The translations under genes were made by a program, and so were the position numbers. DNA of 64,000 nt from Welwitschia mirabilis (Eukaryota > Gnetophyta > Gnetopsida > Welwitschiales), in contig JBOZIK010000001.1 of assembly GCA_051453625.1 (NCBI GenBank), positions 291,824,668 through 291,888,667 of the forward strand. The letters are read 5' to 3'. The notes beneath the pieces are model-generated. The model did no database searches. It had not been told where the DNA came from and worked only from the letters and a program-made list of their open reading frames with translations. Each line of letters opens with the position of its first letter. The first letter of the stretch is position 1. This document shows, in pieces, positions 33,721-43,699 of the stretch.

Positions 33721-34440
33721 ATTAGAGTGTTATTATTTTAGCACTCTCTAATTCAAAACATTCGATTAAATCTTTTGCATATTTAGATTGAAAAATAAAT
33801 ATTTCATTATTTATTTTCTTAATCTGTAATCTAAGAAACATTTTCACTTTACCAAGCATGCTCATTCCAAAATGCTTTAATAATATTTTATTAGAAATAC
33901 CAAATGTGATATCATCAACATAAATTTGTATAATGATAAAATCATTTTTCAAATCCTTAATAAATAAGGCATTATTTACCATTCCATGAATATAACTATT
34001 ATCATTTAAAAAAGTGGCTAACTTTTCATACTAAGCTTATAGAGCTTGCTTCAATCCATATAAAGCCTTCTTAAGTCTGTAAACATGATTACATTTATGA
34101 GGATCTACAAACCCTTGTGGTTGCTTTACATAAACTTCATTTAGAGATCCATTTAAAAATGCACTCTTTACATCTATTTGATACACTTTGAAATTTTTAA
34201 AGGCTGCAAATGATAAAAACATTCTAATGCTATCAAGCCTTGTAATTAGAGCAAATGTGTTACCTACATTAATGATTTGTAGTATTTGGTTGTAGCCTTG
34301 TGCTACTAATCTTGCTTATCTTGCTTTGTTTTTAATGACATTATTTTTCTCATTACATTTGTACTTAAAGATCCACTTTATCCTGATGACATTTTTGTCT
34401 TTTGACATTTTTACAAGCTTTTAAACATTATTTCTCTTAA
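33721..34440 (-). pseudogene. pol: copia reverse transcriptase
   Basis: Two open pieces cover most of the domain. 34222-34037 reads VYQIDVKSAFLNGSL, VYVKQPQGF and YRLKKALYGLKQA. 33982-33722 contains IIQIYVDDITFG, with the catalytic YVDD intact at 33908-33922, followed by a LGKVKMFLRLQI block. This enzyme copies element RNA into DNA. The two pieces lie in different frames with a stop between them. Integrase remains lie to the right, as expected for copia order. Confidence 0.9.
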
Positions 34441-35980
34441 ATTATTTTAATTCATCTTGCATAGTAATCATCTGTTCTTTATGGGATTCAGGTTCTTCAA
34501 AGTTTTTAGGTTCTATTTGAGAAACATAACAAATGTGAGCATAAAAATTCTTTATAGAACTCCTTATACTTATCTTTGAACTAACTTCTTCAATAATATA
34601 TCCTAAAGGATGATCTTTTAGGTCTTTAAACTTTTTAGTTATAACTTCTTTTGAAGGAACTTTTTTATTTTCAGTAGATACTAAATTAGTTGTGGGGTGC
34701 TTGCAGACATCTCTTCCTCATCATTTGAAAAAATAGCTTCATGCTAACATCATTAATTTTCACATTTATTGATTCTTTTATAGTTAAACTTCTCTTGTTA
34801 AAAACATGATAAAGCTCTACTTCTAGTTAAATAACCCAAAAATATAGCTTCATTGGCTTTAAATTCAATTTTTCTTACCTATTTTCTANNNNNNNNNNNN
34901 NNNNNNNNNNNNNNNNNNNNNNNNNNNNNNNNNNNNNNNNNNNNNNNNNNNNNNNNNNNNNNNNNNNNNNNNNNNNNNNNNNNNNNNNATAGCTTCATTG
35001 GCTTTAAATTCAAATTGAGTTAAATGTTATCTATTTTTTAATACATAACAATTACTTATGAAGACTTTAAAATAAGAAACATTTGGTTGTCTTCCTTTTC
35101 ACAACTCATAAGGATTTTTATCCATACTAGGTTTAAGATAAAATCTATTAATAATATAACATGCAGTGCCTATAGCCTCATCCCAAAACGATTTTGGAAC
35201 CTCTTTGTCATTTAACATAGTTCTTACCATTTCTTGAAGGGCTTTGTGTTTTATTTCAGTAACACCATTTTTTTGTGGTGTTTTAGGGGCTGAAAATTAG
35301 TGATCAATTCCATTGTCAATGCAATATATCTCCAATAAATGATTTTTAAATTCACCACTATGATTACTTCTTATTTTATTTATGGTATACCCTTTATTAT
35401 TTTGAATTTTATCGTATATCTCAATCCAATATTTGTAAGTTTTAGATTTGTTTGAAAGAAATGCAATCCATGTATATCTAGATAAGTCATCAAACATAGT
35501 GAAAAATAGCATTTACCACCTAAAATTTGAGTTTGAGTGGGACCTACCAAGTTCATATGAATAAGTTCTATTGTTATAACTATGGAAAATTGGTTTTTAC
35601 TCTTATGTGAAGTTCTTATTTGTTTTCCCTTTGGCACGCATCACATAAATCATGTTTTTTAGCATTTATTTTTGGAATATCGTTGACAATTTCTTTATGA
35701 TAATTGTTTTCAATTGATCATAATTAACATGACCTAAATGTTTATGCTAAAGCTCTTGTTGAGAAACATGAGAAAAGTAATAAAGAGAAAATGATTGATC
35801 TATGCTATAGACATTGTCTATTCTATTTGCTTTAAGGATAACATCATTTGTTTTACCATGCAAAATTTCACATTTAGACTTATCAAAAATGATCTTATGA
35901 CCTTTGCCAGAAATTTGGCTAATACTTAGTAAATTATGCTTTAAACCTTTACTTATTAAACTTCATTTATTCTAGGTAAA
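34441..35980 (-). pseudogene. pol: copia integrase with GAG-pre-integrase region
   Basis: Around 35940-35690 the minus strand gives NLLSISQISGKGHKIIF and, later, ELWHKHLGH, the zinc-binding pre-integrase region. The catalytic core follows in two overlapping frames: 35637-35380 (MPKGKQIRTSHKSKNQ, LIHMNLVGPTQT) and 35512-35297 (FDDLSRYTWIAFLSNKSK, then KIRSNHSGEFKNH). In the D,D-35-E triad the second Asp is Asn (SNH for SDH/SDN), while the Glu is kept. A 100-N gap (34889-34988) lies in the C-terminal part. Confidence 0.85.
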
Positions 35981-36200
35981 TTACATCCACTGATGCTTCT
36001 GATATCTTCAATTTTTTCTCTTCCATTATCACTAAAAGTAACTTCTTCTTCATTAAAGTTACTCTATTGTTTGAATCTAGATTTATCTCCTGTCATATGT
36101 TATAAGCATCCACTGTCCAAATACTAGCTATTGCCATTTGAAACTTGAAAGCTGTCTGAATTAAGAGACTTTTAAAATCGTTAGCTTTCATTCACTTAGT
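35981..36200 (-). pseudogene. pol: copia aspartic protease
   Basis: YLDSGC (DSGC codons at 36106-36117), then a stop in place of one residue, then HMTGDKSRF match the copia protease active site (DSGCSRHMTG). A serine codon after Cys has changed and an Arg codon has become a stop. The flanks are too decayed to define the ends exactly. Confidence 0.8.
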
Positions 36201-36839
36201 TCTTTTAGACTGATGTGATACACCTTCTTTTGGAATAAATTTAAATGCAAAGAAACTAACTAAATTTGAAATAACATTAATTTTCTAGCTTTGTAAAAAA
36301 ATTTGAATGATATGGCTTACCACAGAAATGATAAGTAAATTTAAAAATAAACTTATTTTTTCAAGTTACTTAATTTTACTTACTTTGTGGTTTTTAGGAG
36401 ATGAAGCCAATACCTGACTAATCATAAGCTGGTTTCTGAATTTGAAGCATTTGTTTCAATTTAGATGAACCACAAAATGATATTAATCTTTAGCTATAAA
36501 ATGAGATCGAAATTTTAGATTTGATCTTTTTATACTTCGATTCCATTTCCTCCTTTTATTTGAAGAGAGATTTTACAATCTTGTTCAGATTATTTATGTG
36601 CTTTACCAACTTTTCACATTTCAAGTACTATTCTTGACAAGTATCTTCTAGCTTATCTTGTTCTTCTTTAATCACATCAAAATCATCAGGTTCTAATGTG
36701 CTAGGCAAGTTTTATAATAAAGGCACAATTTCCATGAAACAGAGCCTTCTGTCTCCATCTGAATCTTGACTTAAACTACCATCATCATCCTCATCCACAT
36801 TATCCCATGTTATAAGGAATGAAGATGTCTTTGCTTTTT

Positions 36840-37776
36840 TGTATTCTCTCTTATTGTTTGAGCACTCCTTTTCCATGTGTCTAAAGCCTTTACATGCATA
36901 GCATTAGATCTCTCTTTTTTTTTTTTATCTTGATCCTTCTTGTACTTTAAGTATCCTCTTCTTGTACCTCTACTTGACTCATCTTTCTTCTTCCTTTTGT
37001 GTAAGAATTTCTCGAATCTTCTTATTAGANNNNNNNNNNNNNNNNNNNNNNNNNNNNNNNNNNNNNNNNNNNNNNNNNNNNNNNNNNNNNNNNNNNNNNN
37101 NNNNNNNNNNNNNNNNNNNNNNNNNNNNNNNNNNNNNNNNNNNNNNNNNNNNNNNNNNNNNNNNNNNNNNNNNNNNNNNNNNNNNNNNNNNNNNNNNNNN
37201 NNNNNNNTGTGGGTTTTGGTTTAAATCTCTTTGGAAGGGATCTTAGTACTTTTTGGATCACTTTTACTTCATCCAATCTTTTACTTAGATTTATCATGAA
37301 ATTGATGATGTTGGTAAGTTTGGCAAAGAACTCTTGTAAAGTCTCCACTCTTCTATATGAATGTATTCAAATTTTGAGATAAGCATTTGGAGTTTGACCT
37401 ATTTAATAGTAAATGTTCCTTCATGTACAATTTCAAGAATATCCCATACCTTCTTTGCACATTCACAATTTATAATTTGCTTAAATTTGTCTACACAGAC
37501 TGCACAAAATATAGCATTAAGAGCATGGACATCTATTGTAGATTTGGATCTATTTGTGGCAGTCTATAGTTCTTAGGTTTTTGGAACTAAAATGATGTTA
37601 CCATTGGCATTGGTTTTCATTAAAGTAAGCAAAAAATATCCTTTGTAAATAATTTCTTTAATGTTTGCATCTAGGGATCTATGAAACATTCTCATTCGGG
37701 CTTTCCAATAAGCATAATTTAACCCATCAGACAAAGGTGGATAACCAGTGAAAAAACCATTACTAGGATTACTCAT
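36840..37776 (-). pseudogene. gag: copia gag
   Basis: The protein starts MSNPSNGFFTGYPPLSDGLN at 37776, with YAYWKARMRMF, the standard copia gag opening. A second open piece (37348-37208) reads METLQEFFAKLTNIIN and VLRSLPKRFKPK, the conserved UBN2-type block. After the 178-N gap, CYACKGFRHMEKEC (36862-36903) is an intact CCHC zinc knuckle. The start was chosen because it lies about 50 bases after the primer site and matches relatives. Frames change between the pieces. Confidence 0.9.
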
Positions 37777-37828
37777 TTTGAGTTCTAGAGTCTAGATCTA
37801 TTAAAATATTAATACAAACTCAACTTAT

Positions 37829-37839
37829 CTCTGATATCA
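37829..37839 (-). promoter_or_regulatory. Primer binding site, initiator tRNA-Met type
   Basis: On the minus strand TGATATCAGAG, against TGGTATCAGAG for the tRNA-Met complement: 10 of 11, the one difference being G-to-A. It lies two bases from the LTR end. Confidence 0.85.
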
Positions 37840-37841
37840 AT

Positions 37842-39139
37842 TATAGAATCGAGAATCTTAGAGGGGGATGAATAGGATTCTAAAAAATTTATTGAATGAT
37901 CTTCAAAATAAAAAATACTTTATTTAAAAAAAATCACTGAAAACTTGTGCATGAAAACAGAAAGTATTTTAAAAAATAAAAACAACAAAAAATATAAAAA
38001 TACCAATCAGAAGCATACAAGATTTATAATGGTTTGGAAAAACCTCCTACTTCACTCTTGACAATTATCTTCTCACTAAGCCTGATCTAGATCTTTATAA
38101 ACCTCTTTTGGATATTACAATTTCACCTGTAACCTTTACAAACAAACTTTTTCTAAAGGCTTAGTTTCAACCTTTTACAAGAAACTATAGTAGTGATGAT
38201 AGTATACCCAAACACATAGTATCACTTGATCTTTAGCTTTATGAAAGTAATGAAGAACTTCTCTTAAAGATGATACAATCTAGAAACAAAGAAGTATTAC
38301 AAATATAACCTTGTATGCAAAATGAGTATAATAATAAATCCATAAGATTTAAAAGTTTAGTAAAAGGCATAACAGTGATTTGACTCTTGGCTATATATAG
38401 TAAAAGAATTTTAGGGTTTTTACAAGTGAAAAATGTCTTTCAGCAGCCATAAAATAACTACATAACAGCTATAAAATTTGCATTCTCATTATAATTGATT
38501 GACCTCTCAAATATCTGGTTGATCTAGTTTCTTATGGCTTCATGTTTGGTCGACCCCTCAGGGTCTTGTTGACCACTCATCTGGTCATCTATATATCTAT
38601 TTAGTCTCTCTCTTAGTCCTAATAAAATCCATTAGTTTTTTTTTCTCTAAGTCTGGTTGATCCCTTGGGAATCGTGTTGATCCCTTACTGATAGAATGTG
38701 AAGTATTGATACTCAATTGCATAGAGTCAATCAACCCCTTAGATGTCTAGTTGACCTCTTGAAGATTGACTAGGAGGTATTAGGTGTACAGTGCTTAAAT
38801 TTAGTCGACCTCTTAGATGTCTGATTGATCTTCTTATGATTGATTCAGGAGTTTTAATTCTTAGATTCATAGGTTTAATTTACCTCTTAAAATGTTTAGT
38901 TAACTCCTCTAAATTCAATTCATTTTTGAGTATTTGCTTTAGATACGGTCAACCCTTTAGAAGTCTAGTCGATCCCTCAAGAGGGTAATAAAACTTGACA
39001 GGTTTCAGAATAAAAAATGTGATAAACTTTGCTTCATCTTCTAACCTATAAGTAATCAATATTTTTTGCAAAAGATACAACAAATTTTATAATGCAAAAA
39101 ATATTAGTTTGACATCAATTTATAAATAATAATTCAATA
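37842..39139 (-). repeat. 5' LTR of the copia element
   Basis: The plus strand runs TATAGAATCGAGAATC to AATAATTCAATA, 1298 bp, matching 29809-31178. It contains the GGTCGACCCCT-type array at 38490-38985. Confidence 0.9.
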
Positions 39140-39590
39140 GATTCTACCTAATACTATAGGATGACAAATCTTAATCACTTCACATAATTCTATACGATGG
39201 AATCTTATTCATCTTATCTACTATTATAAGTCAAATAACTCTAACTACCCCAATCCTAAATTACTTTATGAAAAGGGTGAAGCCCCTTAATTATAATTAT
39301 CTAATCCTTAGACAAAGAAGAGCATTCAACATTAGAGGAAGAATAGTTTGGAAATGTCTTTCTAGTTTTTCACCTTTAAAAATGGACTAGTCTTAAGGTT
39401 AGATTAATGTTTATTTGTAAAGTTTGAGTCATTTTTCATTGATGTACTACAATTTTATTTTTATAAGACAACAATATTCTACATTTTTTTATTTTATCTA
39501 TGATTCATTTCATGCAGTTAATGCTTGATATGAAGCTACACTATTGCTAAGTTATTAATTTATTTAAAATGAAATCAAACTTCAATAAAA
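39140..39590 (+). repeat. Chromovirus-type LTR in plus orientation, second half
   Basis: This resumes the LTR interrupted at 29808. It is the reverse complement of about 40440-40020: shared blocks include GTCATCCTATAG on the complement, TTTTTCATTGATGTACTA and GATTCATTTCATGCA. Its first bases (GATTC) are the right copy of the copia target duplication. Confidence 0.75.
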
Positions 39591-40009
39591 CAAAGTGAGG
39601 ATCCATTGTTATTATTTTCTTAGAGAAAATGGAGATAGCCTACCCTATTAAAATTAAAAAAACTGATCTAACTTGCAAAGATTAAAGTATAAGTCAAAGT
39701 GGTAATGTTAAAACAAAAAATCAATAAATAAGAGTGGAAAATATACATAACATTTAAGAACTAATTTGAATGTTTCAACAAATAAGAAAAATTCATTTAG
39801 AGACATAGTGCAAGTTCTTTCTTAGATTATTTATTAGCTAAGTTTATTGTGACTCAAATCATGATAACATTATCTCATTCATCACATGAGTGTCAGTAAG
39901 ATTATTCTATCACTCCATTCATCATAGCCTATTTATAAGCATGATAAGTAGGAAATGACTCCTAAGAATTACTAAACGAAAGAAAGCCATGAAATAAAAA
40001 TGTAAATAA
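39591..40009. other. Spacer between the inverted LTR copies
   Basis: No coding is recognised. The right part (39850-40009) resembles the LTR-like sequence at 10100-10250 and may be a continuation of the right LTR. Confidence 0.4.
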
Positions 40010-40908
40010 TAAGAATTCAATTAGAAATATAAAACAACTAGTAAGAGTGTATCTTCATATTAAGAATTAAATGTATGAAATGAATAACAGGTAAAATCAA
40101 GAAATGTAAACTACTATTTTATTATAAAAATGAAAATTTAGTACATCAATGAAAAATAACTCAACCTTGATAAATAAATGTTAAAATAACCTCAAGGCTA
40201 GCCCATTATCAAAGGATAAAAACTATAAAGACATGTTAAAAGTGCTCTTCCTCCAAGGTTGAATTCTCTTCTCCACCAAAAGATTAGATGATTATAATGA
40301 AGGGCTTGATCCATTTTATATAGGGGTTTAAGGTTAGAATAGTTGAAGTCATTTGGTTTGTAGTGGTAGGGGAGTGAAGAAGATTACATCCTATAGCATT
40401 AGATGGAGTGATTAAGATTGCTTATCCTATAGCATTAGGTGGAATCTTTATTATGTAGTGTCAGGTAAAATATTCTTTTATGTAGCTTTAGGTGAAATCT
40501 TTATTTTATAGCATTTGGTAAAGGTTATTATGATGAGTCCAATGTGTGGCCTTTGAAGCTAGATTCTTCCACCAACTTATGATATCACCACATATCTCTA
40601 GTACCATCTCCACATGCCATTTCCACATGTCTTTTAATGCCACTACTACACGTCATCGCTCTATGTCTCTATTGTCATCATTTTTTTATGCAAAACTATG
40701 TCCATTTTCTATCATGTATTCAAAAATATGGCTAAAGATCTATAATTATTATGAAGAAAAGCATAAAATTAAATTTTGTTTTAGAAATAATAGTAGACAT
40801 ATTTTATTATTAAAATAATTAAATTAATATCTTTATTTATAATAAATTAGCCTAAAATACTTAATATAAATATCATTTTTTACATGTTAATACACCCTCC
40901 AACTAGAA
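40010..40908 (-). repeat. Chromovirus-type LTR in minus orientation
   Basis: It is an inverted copy of the split LTR at 29361-29808 plus 39140-39590. On the minus strand it begins TGTATTAACATG directly after a purine-rich GTTGGAGGG, fitting a 3' LTR next to its polypurine tract. Between 40385 and 40525 five tandem units of about 28 to 35 bases (core TATAGCATTAGGTG) are visible. Confidence 0.7.
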
Positions 40909-41115
40909 TTTGCTAATCCCTTAAAAAAATCATAGAGAATGGCTAAAATAAAAAAATATCTAAGAAAAAACATTCAAGTATGTAAGGATGATAAAGATAT
41001 TTGAAAAATTTTTGGACAATTTTTGGAAAATGAGACTTTAAAATTGAAAATATTTCTTGAAAAATGCAAAGCAATATTCTCCAACTAGAATAAAATTTTG
41101 TTCTCAAAGTTTGAA
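40909..41115 (-). pseudogene. 3' end of a chromovirus internal region
   Basis: The minus strand at about 41110-41080 reads as an F-E-N-K-I-L-F-x-L-E-like peptide (DNA AACTTTGAGAACAAAATTTT). This resembles the N-F-E-D-E ending of chromovirus pol, followed by a purine-rich TAGTTGGAGAAT. The rest of pol to the right is not recognisable. Confidence 0.5.
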
Positions 41116-41575
41116 ATGATAGAAAAATTAAAGTGAAGTTTTAAAATAAGATGATACATCCTTAGATGAAAGAAACTTCATACATGTCATTTTATTGAAA
41201 CTTAAAAAAGGATAATTACAAAGCAATGCAAAACTAGACTATAATGCATGATAGTCGAAATGAAGAACTCAAACAAATAAACCATGAAAAAAGAGACAAA
41301 AATTTCCTAAGATAATGGCCTATTTATTAACATTTCTATAACTTTTCAATTTAATTTATGGATCAAAATGTCATTCAAGTAAATTATCAACTAAGTGAAC
41401 ACATGAAAATCCAAGAGTTACTAGTAAAATATCAAGTACAATTGTAAAAGAAAGCATATCACAAGAAAATATCCAATTTTCATATTTTTCTTTTCAATGT
41501 TTACCTTTCTATAGTAATGCATAATTTTGTTTCAAGCATTTTAATCTTACTAAGCATCCATTCACTATAATAATT
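41116..41575. other. AT-rich DNA, nothing recognised
   Basis: No reading frame or repeat was found. Confidence 0.3.
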
Positions 41576-41579
41576 ATAG

Positions 41580-41840
41580 GATTTTAAGCCATTTATTTTG
41601 ATAAATGCCTTAAGTATGAGGCTTTTTAAGACATTTATTTTAATAAATACCTTGAAAAGAAGTAACTTTTTTAAGGCTTTTTTTTTTAAAATAGATGCCT
41701 TAAAAGCCCTTTTCAGTTATATTTAAGGCATTTATTTAAAAAAAATCCTTAAAAATAAGGCAAGTATCACAAATAAACACATTAACTATTTGGGTTTTTG
41801 AATGCATTTATAAAATAAATGCTTTAAAAGATAGCTTAGA
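41580..41840. repeat. Cluster of short AT-rich palindromes
   Basis: Five imperfect copies of a palindrome of the form AAGGCATTTATT-AATAAATGCCTT lie at about 41588-41612, 41629-41653, 41677-41707, 41726-41752 and 41807-41833. Each could fold into a short hairpin. The spacing is about 35 to 80 bases. Confidence 0.65.
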
Positions 41841-41899
41841 AAAATGATTATTTAAAGCTTATTTTAGATATTTAAAAAGTTTAAAAAATAATGTACAAA

Positions 41900-41985
41900 G
41901 ATTAAAGCTTTAATATTCAAATAGATAAAGCTTTAATATTCAAAAATAATGAATAAAGATTAAAGCTTTTATATTTAAAGAATAC
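41900..41985. repeat. Short direct repeats
   Basis: Three copies of AAAGCTTTAATATTCAAA or close variants follow the palindrome cluster. Confidence 0.6.
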
Positions 41986-42097
41986 TTATAGACAAATGAG
42001 TATCCACTATTCAAAATATTTGAAGGTTTAATATTCAAAGATTTTTCCATTCTCAATAAATAAGTTAAAACTCTCTTCTTTCTTTCTTTCCTTATTT

Positions 42098-42109
42098 CTT
42101 TTTTTTTTC
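42098..42109 (-). other. Possible poly(A) tail of a retroposed sequence
   Basis: A T tract preceded by TTC repeats on the plus strand would be a poly(A) end on the minus strand. It lies left of the LINE and the J-domain fragment, both minus-strand. It could mark the 3' end of a LINE copy with extra 3' sequence, but this is inference. Confidence 0.35.
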
Positions 42110-42381
42110 TTGAAAAAGAGTAAGTAATTAAACTAGAAAATTTACATTGGGGGCAAGAATTAAACTACCTAGAGAAAGGGAGGACATTCTGCTAAAGGTT
42201 TAGGAAGGAACTAGAAATAGAATAAAATTGAGGTCAAAAGTGCCCCTAGGAGAATAGACTAAAGACAGGAAACTGACTATCTAGAATAGAATTATTCATT
42301 AATTACTAAGGAAGATTGCTGACTAATAGACTAGGAGAGAAACTAACTCAAAATACCAGACATAACCAAACTTGACTAAGG

Positions 42382-42663
42382 CTAGGGAAAAGACCTGAAT
42401 AATGAAGGATTAGTATACTCTATAGAAAGGAAAAATATTACCATCGTTTTTTTCAAGTAAAAAATGGTCCATTTCATCAGATAGCACCTTTCAAAGGTCT
42501 GATTTACCTCTTTGAATTCTTTAAAATCTACTTGATTTTTGTGTGGATGCAGTTTAAGAGCTTTCTTTCTATAGCTGGACTTGATGGATTGCGGGAGGGC
42601 TCTATGGGAAATTTCTAATATGATAAAGGGGGACATTTTTAGTTCATGAATTATTGTAAGCAT
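42382..42663 (-). pseudogene. J-domain (DnaJ) protein fragment
   Basis: The open stretch contains an ILEISHRA-PQSIK segment followed by YRKKALKLHPHKN and an FKEFKEVNQTFE segment (about residues 15-60). This is helices I to III of a J domain, the co-chaperone module that stimulates Hsp70 ATPase through its His-Pro-Asp loop. Here HPD has become HPH, which would abolish function. The usual Y/F-x-x-L-E-I/V opening is present as FIILEI. The frame is lost after about residue 65. A minus-strand frame in the same phase near 43500-43300 (DKESVLKAKDSVMYF) might be an upstream exon, which I cannot confirm. There is no LTR or other element signature inside it. Confidence 0.7.
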
Positions 42664-43690
42664 AACTTCCTATCTTGTTATGTCCATATCTATATCCTTC
42701 TGAGGGTTATGTTGTATTTCTGTAGAAGAAGAATCTATAGTTAAATTCTAGGTGGAAGTGGGACCCCTTTTAGATGAGAAAAGGTTTAGTTATGCCTCCA
42801 TTGCTCATGGGTATCAGATGTTGGATGTTCTTGAACTAGTTTCTAAGCTATCTCTTGAGTTGTCTCCTATTGGGCTGGGAGTGAATTCATTTCCTATGTG
42901 TGATCTGAGGATAGGATCACCCCCACTGGCTAGGGCTACCTTATGTAGTGTTTCCCTTAGATTAAGGGGTTTCTTCCATGGTGGCTCTTCTCTTAGGAGC
43001 TCTCCTTGGTGGAGTCTGATATGGACATTATCATGGAAGAGGAGAAGGGGCTTTTCTTACTCTAATTTCATTCGCTACTTGCCAAAGAACTAGAACTTAT
43101 GTCAAATGTCTAGAGGAGTTTTTATGTTGAAGGGCATAAACAAAAAAGAAAGGTAAATTCACCTGGAGCCCTAGGTTTAAGGCTTTGATAAATGTGAAGT
43201 AAATGCCTGAGGGCTTAGAGTAGCACCGAGATTAGATGAAGTATTAATTAACTAGTTTTATGCCTAAACCCCATGGGGGCAATGGAACCTTTTGACTGAT
43301 GTGTTTACTAGGTAATTTAGGAACACCACCAGGGAAGAAGTGAAGTACATCACACTATCCTTAGCTTTCAAGACTGATTCTTTATCTACTTGTAGTAAGC
43401 TCCAAGAGTCTAGAGAGGGAGTCTTCAATTATTTTAATAAGAATTCTTTTGTAAGTTATGCAATGTCCTCTTTAACATCTGTAAAAGGGGGTAATATTAG
43501 CTCCTGGATCTCTCCTAAGCTCATGCAAGATGGTTTTTCATCTCATAGCCTACAATTTTTTCTACAGATCTAGGTAACCTTCTAAGAGTCTAGGTTATAT
43601 GGCTCAATGTGGGTGTATCTTTCATTATAAATTTGATTTGAGAGTGGGAGTGTTTAATCCTCCTAGTAGTTTTTAAAGGAAATAATAAAT
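42664..43690 (-). other. Coding-like stretch between the J-domain fragment and the LINE
   Basis: Base composition is less AT-rich than in the surroundings. Minus-strand frames show protein-like runs (for example around 43510-43290 and 42980-42760) with stops and no family that I recognise. The open plus-strand frames here (42752-43093 and 43340-43573) look like shadows. It may be part of the gene that supplied the J domain, or LINE 3' sequence. Confidence 0.35.
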
Positions 43691-43699
43691 GTGTGTTAT

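Larger units (their letters stand above)
29809..39139 (-). mobile_element. SIRE-like Ty1/copia retrotransposon, complete but decayed
   Basis: Two LTRs (29809-31178 and 37842-39139), a 5-bp target duplication with one mismatch, a tRNA-Met primer site, a polypurine tract and internal domains in the order gag, protease, integrase, reverse transcriptase, RNase H define a 9.3-kb copia element on the minus strand. The RNase H end (AKYIAAGSYYAHLLWMKEC) and an extra frame between RNase H and the 3' LTR point to the SIRE lineage. It sits inside a chromovirus-type LTR, so it is younger than that LTR. It has two N gaps (34889-34988 and 37030-37207). Confidence 0.9.

Noticed and set aside
43290-43510. 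Histone-fold protein exon
   Set aside because: The run DKESVLKAKDSVMYF recalls the fold, but the rest of the domain and the neighbouring loops do not fit; it is kept only as a possibility in the J-domain finding.
42752-43573. Plus-strand frames of 113 and 77 codons
   Set aside because: The minus strand carries the better protein-like signal in line with the J-domain fragment and the LINE; the plus frames have no recognisable blocks and look like shadows.
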